The notes under the pieces were generated by a model. The model did no database searches and was not told where the DNA came from. It saw only the letters and a program-made list of their open reading frames with translations. The position numbers were made by a program, and so were the translations under genes. From positions 1 to 41,741 of the IMG/VR virus record IMGVR_UViG_3300027782_003709: a stretch of 41,741 nucleotides of DNA; one strand, written 5' to 3'. This DNA comes from a virus. Each line of letters opens with the position of its first letter. The stretch's first letter is position 1. Below, one piece after another: positions 9,063 through 16,017 of the stretch.

Positions 9063-9499
9063 TGCAGTTCAATTTCCAGTTTGGGAAAAAGAAACCTGAC
9101 AACAAGAGTATTATTATTGTAAGTCTTGTTGTCACTGCACTTATTTCTACATTATCTCAGTGCACACATATAAACCAAAATAGTCTGTGGGATATCTTTG
9201 ATGAAGTTCAAAGAAAGTTCTTCCCACAGACTATTTTTAATGAGTTGATTATAAAGGATCCTGAGAAATTGGATAGAAGGGTCAAGAGGGATGTTGATCG
9301 TGCCCTTGAGGAGTATGAGGCATGGGAGAGGTCTCTACCCCCTAGGATGACCAACAAGACCATCCTCAAGGAGATAGAGGACCCCAAGTACTCAGAGACC
9401 CAGAGACTGACAGTAAGGGATGCTATTTACTATGAGTGCCCAGAAGGAGTTATGGGCATCAGAGGAGCATGGGTTGACAAAGACCCCAACTGTCAGTAG
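9062..9499 (+). CDS. conserved hypothetical membrane-anchored protein, 145 aa
   Basis: Starts on the last base of the previous stop (TAATG). Residues about 16-32 (SIIIVSLVVTALISTLS) form one membrane segment or uncleaved signal, followed by a cysteine at 33. The lipobox is poor because Q precedes the Cys. The outer part is helical and charged, ending with two cysteines. Base use near the 3' end is richer in C and G than in its neighbours. Spanin-like geometry is conceivable but unproven. Confidence 0.6.
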   Translation: MQFNFQFGKKKPDNKSIIIVSLVVTALISTLSQCTHINQNSLWDIFDEVQRKFFPQTIFNELIIKDPEKLDRRVKRDVDRALEEYEAWERSLPPRMTNKTILKEIEDPKYSETQRLTVRDAIYYECPEGVMGIRGAWVDKDPNCQ

Positions 9500-9521
9500 A
9501 ATCACTCTGTTAGCTATGAAG

Positions 9522-9529
9522 GATAAATA
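9522..9529 (+). promoter_or_regulatory. probable late promoter box
   Basis: GATAAATA 23 bases before the start at 9552, in the only gap between two genes here. It fits the NATAAATA late-box pattern seen elsewhere in the window. Confidence 0.55.
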
Positions 9530-9551
9530 CTAGCTCATAAGATTACTTTAT

Positions 9552-10004
9552 ATGAGCTATGAGAATCCTTGGAAATATCAAGGAAAGATTTTTGAATCTG
9601 AGGATATTCAAGACAATTTTGGATTTGTTTATCTTATTACAAATAAAATAAATTCAAAACAATATATTGGAAGAAAGTATTTTTGGCAATTTAGAACGCC
9701 AAAAGGTAAAAAAAGAAAAGTAAAATCTGAATCTGATTGGAAAAAGTATTATGGGTCTTGTCCAGAACTTAAAGAAGATATCATCAAGTATGGTAGAGAG
9801 AATTTTGTTAGAGTTATTCTCTCAATACATCAAACAAAAGGCAAAACTAATTATGAGGAAACAAGGCAACTCTTTGTCAACAACGTCCTTACAGAATCCC
9901 TTGACAACGGAGAACCAGCATTCTATAATAGCAATATCTTATCGAGGTACTTCAGAAAAGATTACTATGAATCAGACTCAAATGAGGAGAATGTGTCAAA
10001 ATAA
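9552..10004 (+). CDS. SegE-like GIY-YIG family protein
   Basis: 150 residues. Residues 24-45 carry the GIY-YIG signature in variant form (FGFVYLIT, then QYIGRKYFW), followed by a basic stretch and KKYYGSCPELKEDIIKYG, the pattern of SegE-like GIY-YIG proteins of T4-like phages. A glutamate (YEETRQLF, about residue 103) could be the metal ligand. A GIY-YIG nuclease would cut DNA and may help its own spread or genome recombination. The domain call is good. Activity is unknown. Confidence 0.8.
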   Translation: MSYENPWKYQGKIFESEDIQDNFGFVYLITNKINSKQYIGRKYFWQFRTPKGKKRKVKSESDWKKYYGSCPELKEDIIKYGRENFVRVILSIHQTKGKTNYEETRQLFVNNVLTESLDNGEPAFYNSNILSRYFRKDYYESDSNEENVSK

Positions 10005-10164
10005 AGTTGATGATATCATCGATAGGATGCATGAGTTGTGTAATCAAGGTAGGACAGATGATGCTGCTGCTTTGTATGCAGAAATCCAAGATTGGGTGGT
10101 TCAAAAAACCAATATTGAAGTTATGTCTTTAGATTACATTATGAGGGAATTTAGGGACTACTAA
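9967..10164 (+). CDS. small helical hypothetical protein, 65 aa
   Basis: Starts inside the end of the GIY-YIG gene (38-base overlap) in another frame; ATGs at 9982 and 9991 are alternatives. The protein (CQNKVDDIIDRMHELCNQGR and DDAAALYAEIQDWVVQK) looks like a two-helix acidic/amphipathic unit. Codon use and a clean stop before an intergenic region support it. Function unknown. Confidence 0.55.
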   Translation: MNQTQMRRMCQNKVDDIIDRMHELCNQGRTDDAAALYAEIQDWVVQKTNIEVMSLDYIMREFRDY

Positions 10165-10285
10165 ATAATCGCTCATTATGATTTTTATTATGAGACCTTG
10201 ATAATGAATTAGAGCCCAGGAAAGTGCCTCCCGAGAGGGTTGGTGTACCCCCTTTCTATTGGGATGTAGAGTTCTATTAAATTTA
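10165..10285 (+). other. structured leader in front of the lysozyme gene
   Basis: A 121-base gap. It can fold as nested stems: CCCA (10215-10218) with TGGG (10260-10263), GAAAG (10220-10224) with CTTTC (10252-10256), and inside them CCC-GAGA-GGG (10230-10239), a small GNRA-type hairpin. No ribosome-binding site is obvious before the ATG. I infer a folded 5' leader that may control lysozyme translation. Confidence 0.35.
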
Positions 10286-10921
10286 ATGCAAAATTTCTTT
10301 ACAGTAACCTTGCCCCTTTTGGCAGCGGTTACAACCAGTTCGGCAACACTGCCTACAGTATTTCCTCCTTTATTGAGTGGTCCTCCACCATATTCTATTA
10401 TTAAAGAGTTTAATACAAAGACAGCGACCAAAGAGGTTGCTCCCGAAAAGTCAAAAGAGAAAAGGTTAATTTGTAAAGGGTGTAATGAAAATGAAAATGT
10501 AGCCTTGGATTATTTCCAAGACATTGGAATTAAAGATAAAAACGCCCTTGCTACCATCATGGGCAACATTAAACAGGAATCAACATTTCAGTCTAATGTT
10601 TGTGAAGGTGGTAGTAAAAGATCATACTACAACTGCTATGGTGGTTATGGTTTGATTCAATGGACTTCATCAAATAGATATTATGGATTGGGTGACTTTG
10701 CCAAAAGATATGGTGGAAGTCCTTCCAATTTAAATACACAACTTAAATATTTGACAAATGAAGTTCAGTGGAAGAAAATAGAAAATAGGATGAAAACTCC
10801 TGGACATTCTATTGACAGATATATGAATTATGCTTATAATTGGATTGGTTGGGGTTATCATGGAGCTAGAACATCTTATGCTTATGATTATGCCAATCGT
10901 TTTATTTTAGTTAATGCATAA
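10286..10921 (+). CDS. phage tail-type lysozyme with signal sequence
   Basis: 211 residues from ATG 10286; a TTG at 10259 would add nine. Residues 1-20 form a hydrophobic signal or anchor (FFTVTLPLLAAVTTSSA), followed by a Pro-rich linker. From about residue 65 the catalytic domain of the Phage_lysozyme2 family follows: GNIKQESTF with candidate catalytic E98, then YGLIQWTSSNR and the NWIGWGYHG end motif. It should cleave peptidoglycan, in the periplasm if the signal is used. Four or more cysteines may form disulfides. It may act in lysis or entry. Confidence 0.8.
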   Translation: MQNFFTVTLPLLAAVTTSSATLPTVFPPLLSGPPPYSIIKEFNTKTATKEVAPEKSKEKRLICKGCNENENVALDYFQDIGIKDKNALATIMGNIKQESTFQSNVCEGGSKRSYYNCYGGYGLIQWTSSNRYYGLGDFAKRYGGSPSNLNTQLKYLTNEVQWKKIENRMKTPGHSIDRYMNYAYNWIGWGYHGARTSYAYDYANRFILVNA

Positions 10922-10930
10922 TTAGTATAT

Positions 10931-10946
10931 GGGGAGGACGCTCCCC
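10931..10946 (+). terminator. hairpin after the lysozyme gene
   Basis: GGGGAG/CTCCCC with a GACG loop, lying between the lysozyme stop and tRNA-Gly. There is no strong T-tract, so it may be a weak terminator or an RNA-processing or stability hairpin. Confidence 0.5.
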
Positions 10947-10953
10947 TCATTAT

Positions 10954-11025
10954 GCGGTTGTAGTTCAGTGGTAGAACGCTATCCTTCCAAGTTAGATGTC
11001 GCTGGTTCGAATCCAGTCAGCCGCT
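10954..11025 (+). tRNA. tRNA-Gly (anticodon UCC)
   Basis: A full cloverleaf: acceptor GCGGTTG pairs with CAGCCGC, the D-arm is GTTC..GAAC, the anticodon loop CTTCCAA gives UCC (reads GGA), and the T-arm loop is TTCGAAT. Discriminator base is U. The 3' CCA is not encoded. It would support GGA-rich phage mRNA against a host with different codon use. Confidence 0.93.
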
Positions 11026-11045
11026 TTACATTTTAAATTAAGACC

Positions 11046-11297
11046 ATGATAAAAATTAGATGCAAAAATTGTAACACAGAATTAGAATCACATCCAATAA
11101 GAACTAAATGTTGTGGATGTGATAATTTAACTACATTAAAAGGAGAAACCATTACTGCATTGGACTTGACATTAGTTGAGTTATTGAGTAATATGGGTAA
11201 GAAAGAAACCAAAAAAGTTCTTTCAAATGAAGACCTTGCTTTTCAAGAGTCTAGAAAAAATCGTAAAATTAGAAAATTGGAGTTTGAAATTAAATGA
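11046..11297 (+). CDS. small zinc-ribbon protein, 83 aa
   Basis: Two cysteine pairs at the N-terminus (CKNC at 6-9 and CCGC at 22-25) make a probable zinc ribbon, followed by an amphipathic helix and a very basic tail (SRKNRKIRKLEFEIK). Such proteins commonly bind nucleic acid or RNA polymerase, but nothing here fixes the target. The stop overlaps the next start (ATGA). It sits between the two tRNA genes. Confidence 0.7.
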   Translation: MIKIRCKNCNTELESHPIRTKCCGCDNLTTLKGETITALDLTLVELLSNMGKKETKKVLSNEDLAFQESRKNRKIRKLEFEIK

Positions 11298-11449
11298 GTT
11301 GGGAACCCCCAAAGTTAGGAAAAAGTGATATTGAATTAATCACACTTGCTCTGGACGACTACATATATTATTCCAAACAAGATGGAATGGATGTAAGGGA
11401 AGCAGAAAAAATAATGCTTAGATTAAATGACCACTTACAAAAATTTTAA
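11294..11449 (+). CDS. small acidic hypothetical protein, 51 aa
   Basis: Starts in an ATGA overlap with the zinc-ribbon gene and encodes MSWEPPKLGKSDIELITLAL, then DDYIYYSK and a helical end LRLNDHLQKF. It is directly followed by another small gene with no gap. Overlap at both ends supports translation. Function unknown. Confidence 0.6.
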   Translation: MSWEPPKLGKSDIELITLALDDYIYYSKQDGMDVREAEKIMLRLNDHLQKF

Positions 11450-11605
11450 ATGGACCAACACACCTATGATAATTGGGTGAAAATAAAAGAAACATTTGAA
11501 AAATCTGGTAATACAAATAATATGTTTTATAAAAGAGCATGTGCTATTCTAAAATCTAGAGTAGATCCTATGGACACATTTTGGAAAAATAAATTTGATT
11601 CTTAA
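11450..11605 (+). CDS. small hypothetical protein, 51 aa
   Basis: The ATG directly follows the previous TAA. It encodes MDQHTYDNWVKIKETFEKSG, then NNMFYKRACAILKSRVDPMD, a helical polar protein. It is the third member of a chain of tiny genes ending in the antitoxin-like gene. Function unknown. Confidence 0.6.
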   Translation: MDQHTYDNWVKIKETFEKSGNTNNMFYKRACAILKSRVDPMDTFWKNKFDS

Positions 11606-11611
11606 CTTATT

Positions 11612-11815
11612 ATGGAAAAGTTTACAGTAGAAGAATTTCAAACAGACTTTGATAATCTTCTTGATCGTGTAGAAGGTGGAGAGTCTTTTATTATTACATA
11701 TGAAGAAAAAGAAGTAGTAATAATGCCTGCACAAGACTATGACTGCATAGTAGATACTATAGAAGAAAATGACGACCTAATTCGAATACACACTGATCAT
11801 GAAGAAGGTTGTTAA
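11612..11815 (+). CDS. Phd/YefM-like antitoxin-type protein
   Basis: 67 residues. The N-terminus TVEEFQTDFDNLLDRVEGGESFIITYEEKEVVIMPAQDYD follows the Phd/YefM antitoxin fold: helix, then the strand pattern for DNA-binding dimerisation (..VEGGE..IIT....VV.MPA..YD). The tail is acidic, where such proteins bind their toxin. No RelE/Doc-type toxin gene is next to it. It may be a transcriptional autoregulator or an orphan antitoxin countering a host toxin. That role is inference. Confidence 0.65.
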   Translation: MEKFTVEEFQTDFDNLLDRVEGGESFIITYEEKEVVIMPAQDYDCIVDTIEENDDLIRIHTDHEEGC

Positions 11816-11823
11816 TTTTTTTT

Positions 11824-11894
11824 GGGAGTATAGCTTAATGGTAGAGCAGGCTCCTTATAAGGGCTGTGTCTGGGTTCAATTCCCAGTATTCCTA
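11824..11894 (+). tRNA. tRNA, probably Ile (anticodon UAU)
   Basis: Acceptor GGGAGTA pairs with TATTCCT (two G-U pairs), D-arm GCTT/GAGC, anticodon stem GGCTC/GGGCT, loop CTTATAA giving anticodon UAU (reads AUA), and T-arm CTGGG/CCCAG with loop TTCAATT. The CCA end is not encoded. AUA is frequent in an AT-rich phage and rarely has a U-starting anticodon in bacteria, which usually use modified CAU. Confidence 0.82.
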
Positions 11895-11916
11895 TTTGCT
11901 ATTTGCAAATAGCAAA
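11895..11916 (+). repeat. 22-nt perfect palindrome behind the tRNA
   Basis: TTTGCTATTTG followed immediately by its exact reverse complement, with no spacer. It begins on the base after the tRNA discriminator. It may be a tRNA 3' processing or stability hairpin, or a binding site for a dimeric protein. Confidence 0.8.
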
Positions 11917-12120
11917 TGCAAAAGTCACGGATGGACTTTAACAGTACTGGTCGGGAACCCCCTCGAAGTCATGGAGAGACTTAAAAAATACTGGTGGAGT
12001 CAATATGACCCTCATTAGGTTTCCAATTTCCTTAAAAAATTGGTGGTGCGGATGGAGGTTACTCCCGCCTGGTTTCTAATTTCCAGTTAAAAAATTAGTG
12101 GCGAGCCTGCAAACACGGAA
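11917..12120 (+). ncRNA. structured RNA region upstream of gmd, candidate wcaG-type element
   Basis: No coding frame is supported. Hairpins include AAAGTC/GACTTT (11921-11939), AAGTC/GACTT (11966-11982), CCAATTT/AAATTGG (12023-12043) and CTAATTT/AAATTAG (12076-12098). The last two are copies with a matched C-G to T-A change. Each is followed by GTGG or TGGTGG after an A-run, as is a third arm pairing CAGTA (11942-11946) with TACTG (11989-11993). The wcaG RNA motif is known from cyanophages before exopolysaccharide genes. Here the genes are gmd and fcl, so position fits, but I cannot match the consensus from memory. Confidence 0.45.
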
Positions 12121-12126
12121 TCTTAG

Positions 12127-12154
12127 GAGGGGTTTACAAAACCCCTCTTTTTTT
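12127..12154 (+). terminator. rho-independent terminator containing the gmd -35 box
   Basis: A 9-bp stem GAGGGGTTT/AAACCCCTC with a 3-base loop is followed by seven T residues. It ends transcription from the tRNA and RNA region. The right part is also promoter DNA for gmd. Confidence 0.9.
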
Positions 12155-12161
12155 GTATAAT
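12133..12161 (+). promoter_or_regulatory. sigma70-type early promoter for gmd operon
   Basis: TTTACA, a 17-base spacer, then TATAAT. The -35 box lies in the terminator stem-loop and the spacer contains its T-tract. It is 20 bases upstream of the gmd ATG, so the operon can be read by host polymerase early. Confidence 0.8.
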
Positions 12162-12181
12162 AATAGAAAAGTACTTTGTAT

Positions 12182-13183
12182 ATGAAAGTTGCGTTAATTA
12201 CTGGTATTACTGGACAAGATGGGTCTTACCTTGCTGAACTTCTTCTTGAAAAAGGATATGAAGTTCATGGTATTGTTCGTAGAAGTTCTCTTATTAATAC
12301 TGATAGGATTGATCACATTTACTCCCAATTAAAACTTCATTATGGAGATTTATCTGATGCTACTAATTTAATTAGAATTATTAAAGAAGTTCAACCAGAT
12401 GAAATTTATAATCTTGGTGCTCAAAGTCATGTAAAAGTTTCTTTTGAAATGCCTGAGTTTACTGGACAGGTTGATGGTCTTGGAACTCTTAGAATTTTAG
12501 AAGCAGTTAGGTTGCTTGGTTTGGAACATAAAACTAGAATCTATCAGGCATCTACATCAGAACTTTATGGATTGGTTCAGGAGATTCCTCAAAAAGAAAC
12601 TACCCCATTCTATCCAAGGTCTCCTTATGGAGTTGCTAAAATCTATGGATATTGGATTGTAAAGAACTATAGAGAATCCTATGGAATGCACGCAAGTTCT
12701 GGTATTTTGTTTAATCATGAATCACCAAGACGTGGTGAAACATTTGTAACTAGAAAGATTGTCCTTGGACTTTCTAATATTCAAAAAGGAAATCAAGATT
12801 GTCTTTATCTGGGTAATCTAAATGCAAAACGTGACTGGGGACATGCTAAGGATTTTGTTGAAGCAATGTGGTTAATGCTTCAACAAGATGAACCAGAAGA
12901 CTTTGTAATTGCTACTGGAAAACAATATTCAGTTAAAGATTTTGTTGAAGAAGCAGCACCTTATTTTGGAATGAAAATTGCTTGGGAAGGTGAGGGATTA
13001 AATGAAGTTGGTATTGATAAACTTACTAAAAAAACAGTCATCCAAGTCAATCCTAAATATTTTAGACCTGCTGAAGTAGAGACTTTGTTAGGTGATGCCT
13101 CTAAGGCAAAAGAAAAACTAGGTTGGATACCTAAAATTTCATTTAAAGAATTAGTTGAGGACATGTGTGTTTATGGACAGTGA
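12182..13183 (+). CDS. gmd: GDP-mannose 4,6-dehydratase
   Basis: 333 residues of an extended short-chain dehydrogenase. The NAD(P) motif TGITGQDG is at 7-14; STSELYG lies at 124-130, with the catalytic Thr/Ser-Glu; Y149 and K153 form the YxxxK pair. It converts GDP-D-mannose to GDP-4-keto-6-deoxymannose, the branch point for GDP-fucose, GDP-colitose and related sugars. The start is ATG 12182; a TTG six bases earlier is less likely. It is first in the operon and overlaps the next gene by 11 bases. The substrate must come from the host, as no manB/manC is seen. Confidence 0.95.
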   Translation: MKVALITGITGQDGSYLAELLLEKGYEVHGIVRRSSLINTDRIDHIYSQLKLHYGDLSDATNLIRIIKEVQPDEIYNLGAQSHVKVSFEMPEFTGQVDGLGTLRILEAVRLLGLEHKTRIYQASTSELYGLVQEIPQKETTPFYPRSPYGVAKIYGYWIVKNYRESYGMHASSGILFNHESPRRGETFVTRKIVLGLSNIQKGNQDCLYLGNLNAKRDWGHAKDFVEAMWLMLQQDEPEDFVIATGKQYSVKDFVEEAAPYFGMKIAWEGEGLNEVGIDKLTKKTVIQVNPKYFRPAEVETLLGDASKAKEKLGWIPKISFKELVEDMCVYGQ

Positions 13184-14117
13184 TAGTAAAATTTTTATTG
13201 CGGGTCATAAAGGACTTGTAGGATCTGCAATTATAAGAAAATTAAATAGTTTAGGATATAAAAATATTCTTACTGTAGATAAAAGGGTAGTAAATCTTAC
13301 TGATGTTGAAGGAGTTAATTGTTTTTTTAAAGTAAAAAAACCAGATTATGTTTTTCTTTCTGCTGCTAAAGTAGGTGGTATTGGATATAATAAAGAATAT
13401 CCTGCAGATTTTATTAGAGAAAATCTTCAAATTCAAACTAATGTAATTGATGCTGCCCATAGATATGGATGTAAAAAACTTCTTTTTATGGGGTCTGCTT
13501 GCATTTATCCTAAGCTTGCACCAGTGCCTATTAAAGAAGAATATTTAATGACTGGTCCTCTTGAGGAAACTAACATTTCATATTCTATTGCAAAGATTGC
13601 TGGATATGTAATGTGTAAAAAATACACAGAACAATATGGAATGGACACTGTTTCAGTAATGCCTAATAATCTTTATGGTATTAATGATAATTTTAATATT
13701 CAACAGTGTCATGTAATTCCAAGTTTTATTAATAAATTTATTACAGCAAAAGAAAAGAGGTTATCTTCTGTTACTTGTTTTGGTGATGGTAGTCCTACTA
13801 GAGAATTTTTATTTTCTGATGATCTTGCTGATGGACTTATATTTTTAATGAATAATTATAATGATCCAGAAATTATTAATATTGGTCCAGAAAGAGAAGT
13901 AAGTATTAAAGAACTTTCTGAACTTGTTGCTAAATTAGTTGGTTATAAAGGAGAATTATTTTGGGATATTGATAAACCAAATGGAACTCCTAGAAGGGCA
14001 CTAGATACATCCAAAATGAATTCTCTTGGGTGGAAATCTCAAACATCATTGGAAGATGGATTAAAAACTACTATTGATTGGTTCTTAGAAAATAGAGGTA
14101 ATTATGAAAGGGTATAA
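13173..14117 (+). CDS. fcl: GDP-L-fucose synthase, or GDP-L-colitose synthase
   Basis: 314 residues. Motif GHKGLVGSA at 11-19 binds NADP. S108, Y137 and K141 form the reductase triad, and C110 (GSACIYP) and H180 (CHVIP) match the epimerase residues of E. coli GDP-fucose synthase one position further on. It performs C3/C5 epimerisation and C4 reduction of the Gmd product. Because the next gene resembles ColD, it could instead act on the 3-deoxy intermediate like ColC. Sequence alone does not separate these. Also called wcaG. Confidence 0.92.
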   Translation: MDSDSKIFIAGHKGLVGSAIIRKLNSLGYKNILTVDKRVVNLTDVEGVNCFFKVKKPDYVFLSAAKVGGIGYNKEYPADFIRENLQIQTNVIDAAHRYGCKKLLFMGSACIYPKLAPVPIKEEYLMTGPLEETNISYSIAKIAGYVMCKKYTEQYGMDTVSVMPNNLYGINDNFNIQQCHVIPSFINKFITAKEKRLSSVTCFGDGSPTREFLFSDDLADGLIFLMNNYNDPEIINIGPEREVSIKELSELVAKLVGYKGELFWDIDKPNGTPRRALDTSKMNSLGWKSQTSLEDGLKTTIDWFLENRGNYERV

Positions 14118-15285
14118 GTGGCCATTAATGAAAAATACTTTATCTTTTATGGATAGAGTTAAACTTGCTAAATTTGTTTTAACTTCTGATAAGTTTACTC
14201 AAGGTAAACAAGTAGAAACTTTTGAACAAAAATGGTCAAAGTGGTTAGGATGTAAACATTCTTTATTTGTAACTTCTGGAAGTACTGCAAACTTTCTTTT
14301 AGTTGCTGCTATTATTGAAAAATATAATTTTAAAAAAGGAGATAAAGTTCTTCTTCCAGCATGTACTTGGGTTACAAATATCAATCCTATTATTCAACTT
14401 GGATTAACACCTATTTTTTGTGATATTAATTTATACAATTATAGTTTTAGTGAAAGTAATTTAATTGAAATTTCAAAAAAACACCCAGATATTAAATTAG
14501 TTTTTGTTACTCATTTGCTTGGAATTCCTGCAGATGTGAATACATACAAACAAATTTTTCCTAATGCATTATTCATAGATGATGTTTGTGAATCTCATGG
14601 TTGTGAATCTATCTTTAATAAAAAAGTTGGATCAGATAGTTTAGGTGCAACTTTTAGTTTTTATTTTGGACATCATATGTCTACAATTGAAGGTGGAATG
14701 ATTTCTACAAATGATACTGAATTGTATGATTTGATGAAACTTAAAAGATCCCATGGAATGGCTAGGGTATCTGATAATTTTGAAAAATATGCAAAAGAAA
14801 ATCCAGAGATTGAAAAGTCATTTCTTTTTGTAAGTGATGGATATAATTTTAGAAATACTGAACTTGCAGCAGTATTGGGATTATCTCAACTTAAAAGATT
14901 GGATAAATTTATCCATCAACGTAAAATAAATTATGAAAAGTTTGTTTATATGTCCAATAAAACTAAACTTTTTCATTTGGTAGATTATAATTTTGGTAAT
15001 AGTTGTTTTTGTTTTCCCTTTATTTGTAAAACAAAAGAAATAAAAGAAAAATTAATTTCTTTGTTTAATGAATATAAAATTGAATATAGACCAATTGTTG
15101 GTGGTAATTTATTAAGACAACCTTATTTAAAGGGATATCAAATAGAATCTAGCTCAGAACATTTTAATGCAGATATACTTCATGAAAATGGAGTATATAT
15201 TGGAAATAGTCAGTTTGTAACTAATAAAAATATTAAACTTCTTAATACTATTTTAATTAAATTAAATGAAGCACATTCTTTCTGA
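14104..15285 (+). CDS. ColD-like GDP-4-keto-6-deoxymannose 3-dehydratase (DegT/AHBA-type PLP enzyme)
   Basis: 393 residues of the DegT/DnrJ/EryC1/StrS fold: SGSTAN at 58-63, D159 or D160 (FIDDVCESHG) for the PLP ring nitrogen, and SFYFGHHMSTIEGG at 185-198. The usual PLP-binding lysine, four residues after the Phe, is replaced by H190. This His is the hallmark of the 3-dehydratases ColD and RfbH (E1) rather than aminotransferases. ColD has about 388 residues with His188 and uses the Gmd product, made two genes upstream. It overlaps the fcl stop by 14 bases. I favour ColD function; the exact sugar is unproven. Confidence 0.8.
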   Translation: MKGYKWPLMKNTLSFMDRVKLAKFVLTSDKFTQGKQVETFEQKWSKWLGCKHSLFVTSGSTANFLLVAAIIEKYNFKKGDKVLLPACTWVTNINPIIQLGLTPIFCDINLYNYSFSESNLIEISKKHPDIKLVFVTHLLGIPADVNTYKQIFPNALFIDDVCESHGCESIFNKKVGSDSLGATFSFYFGHHMSTIEGGMISTNDTELYDLMKLKRSHGMARVSDNFEKYAKENPEIEKSFLFVSDGYNFRNTELAAVLGLSQLKRLDKFIHQRKINYEKFVYMSNKTKLFHLVDYNFGNSCFCFPFICKTKEIKEKLISLFNEYKIEYRPIVGGNLLRQPYLKGYQIESSSEHFNADILHENGVYIGNSQFVTNKNIKLLNTILIKLNEAHSF

Positions 15286-16015
15286 AGGAATGCCTAGAGG
15301 GTTTCTTTCTAATTATATTTCTATCTTATCTTCATTTTACAAATTAAAAAATGTAGAACCTGAAAATATTTTTATTTCATCTAATATGTTTTCTTTATAT
15401 GGACACCCATCAAATTGGTTTAATGAAGAAAAAATTTTTGATGGAGATTTTCAATACCATGAGTCTGGTAAATTTTGGAGTCTTTCTCCTTGGCCTACTG
15501 ATGATGAATTAATTATAGGTGAATATAAAAAATACTTTGATTATAATAAAAGATGTCAAACTTATCTTAATGATAATTTACATCAAATTAAAAATTGTTT
15601 AGGAGTTCATTATAGAGGTACTGATCATAATCATACCAATAGAGTTCCTTTTGATACTTATATTAATTCTATTTTAGATGAATTAAAAGTAAATGAGTAT
15701 AATCAAATTTTTATTTGCACTGATGAAGATGGAGTAATAGAAGCAATATCTAAAATTCTTTTTGATCAAATTGGATTTACTAATATTTTATATAATAATA
15801 CTATTAAATCAAAAGATAATAGAGCATTGCACTTTAGTGGGCATAATGAAGAAACTAAGGTAGAATTGGGCAATCAAGTTTTATTGGATTCTCATTCTAT
15901 TTCCAAATGTGATTCTGTTATTTGTAAAACTTCTAACATTATAAATTATGCTAGAATATTAAATCCCAATTTAAAACCGATCTATCAAGATAAAGATTCC
16001 CAATTTATAGGATAA
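15266..16015 (+). CDS. putative fucosyltransferase, GT23/NodZ-like
   Basis: 249 residues. VHYRGTD at 114-120 resembles the Arg-rich nucleotide-sugar motif (HxRRxD) of GT23, NodZ and O-fucosyltransferases. A later segment LDSHSISKCDSVICKTSNIINYARIL has the SxxI..SN...A pattern of the same superfamily. It would transfer fucose or a related deoxy sugar from a GDP donor made by the preceding genes. It overlaps the dehydratase gene by 20 bases. The acceptor is unknown. Confidence 0.7.
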   Translation: MKHILSEGMPRGFLSNYISILSSFYKLKNVEPENIFISSNMFSLYGHPSNWFNEEKIFDGDFQYHESGKFWSLSPWPTDDELIIGEYKKYFDYNKRCQTYLNDNLHQIKNCLGVHYRGTDHNHTNRVPFDTYINSILDELKVNEYNQIFICTDEDGVIEAISKILFDQIGFTNILYNNTIKSKDNRALHFSGHNEETKVELGNQVLLDSHSISKCDSVICKTSNIINYARILNPNLKPIYQDKDSQFIG

Positions 16016-16017
16016 TA

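Noticed and set aside
11940-12020. Two short frames (17 and 15 codons) within the RNA region, beginning at 11930 and 11971
   Set aside because: Too short, no ribosome site; paired base changes support RNA structure instead.
10954-12182. tRNA-flanked integration site (att) of a prophage
   Set aside because: No integrase and no second copy of a tRNA end seen; the phage family is lytic.
14104-15285. Simple call of sugar aminotransferase
   Set aside because: The PLP lysine is missing; His at the same place points to a 3-dehydratase.
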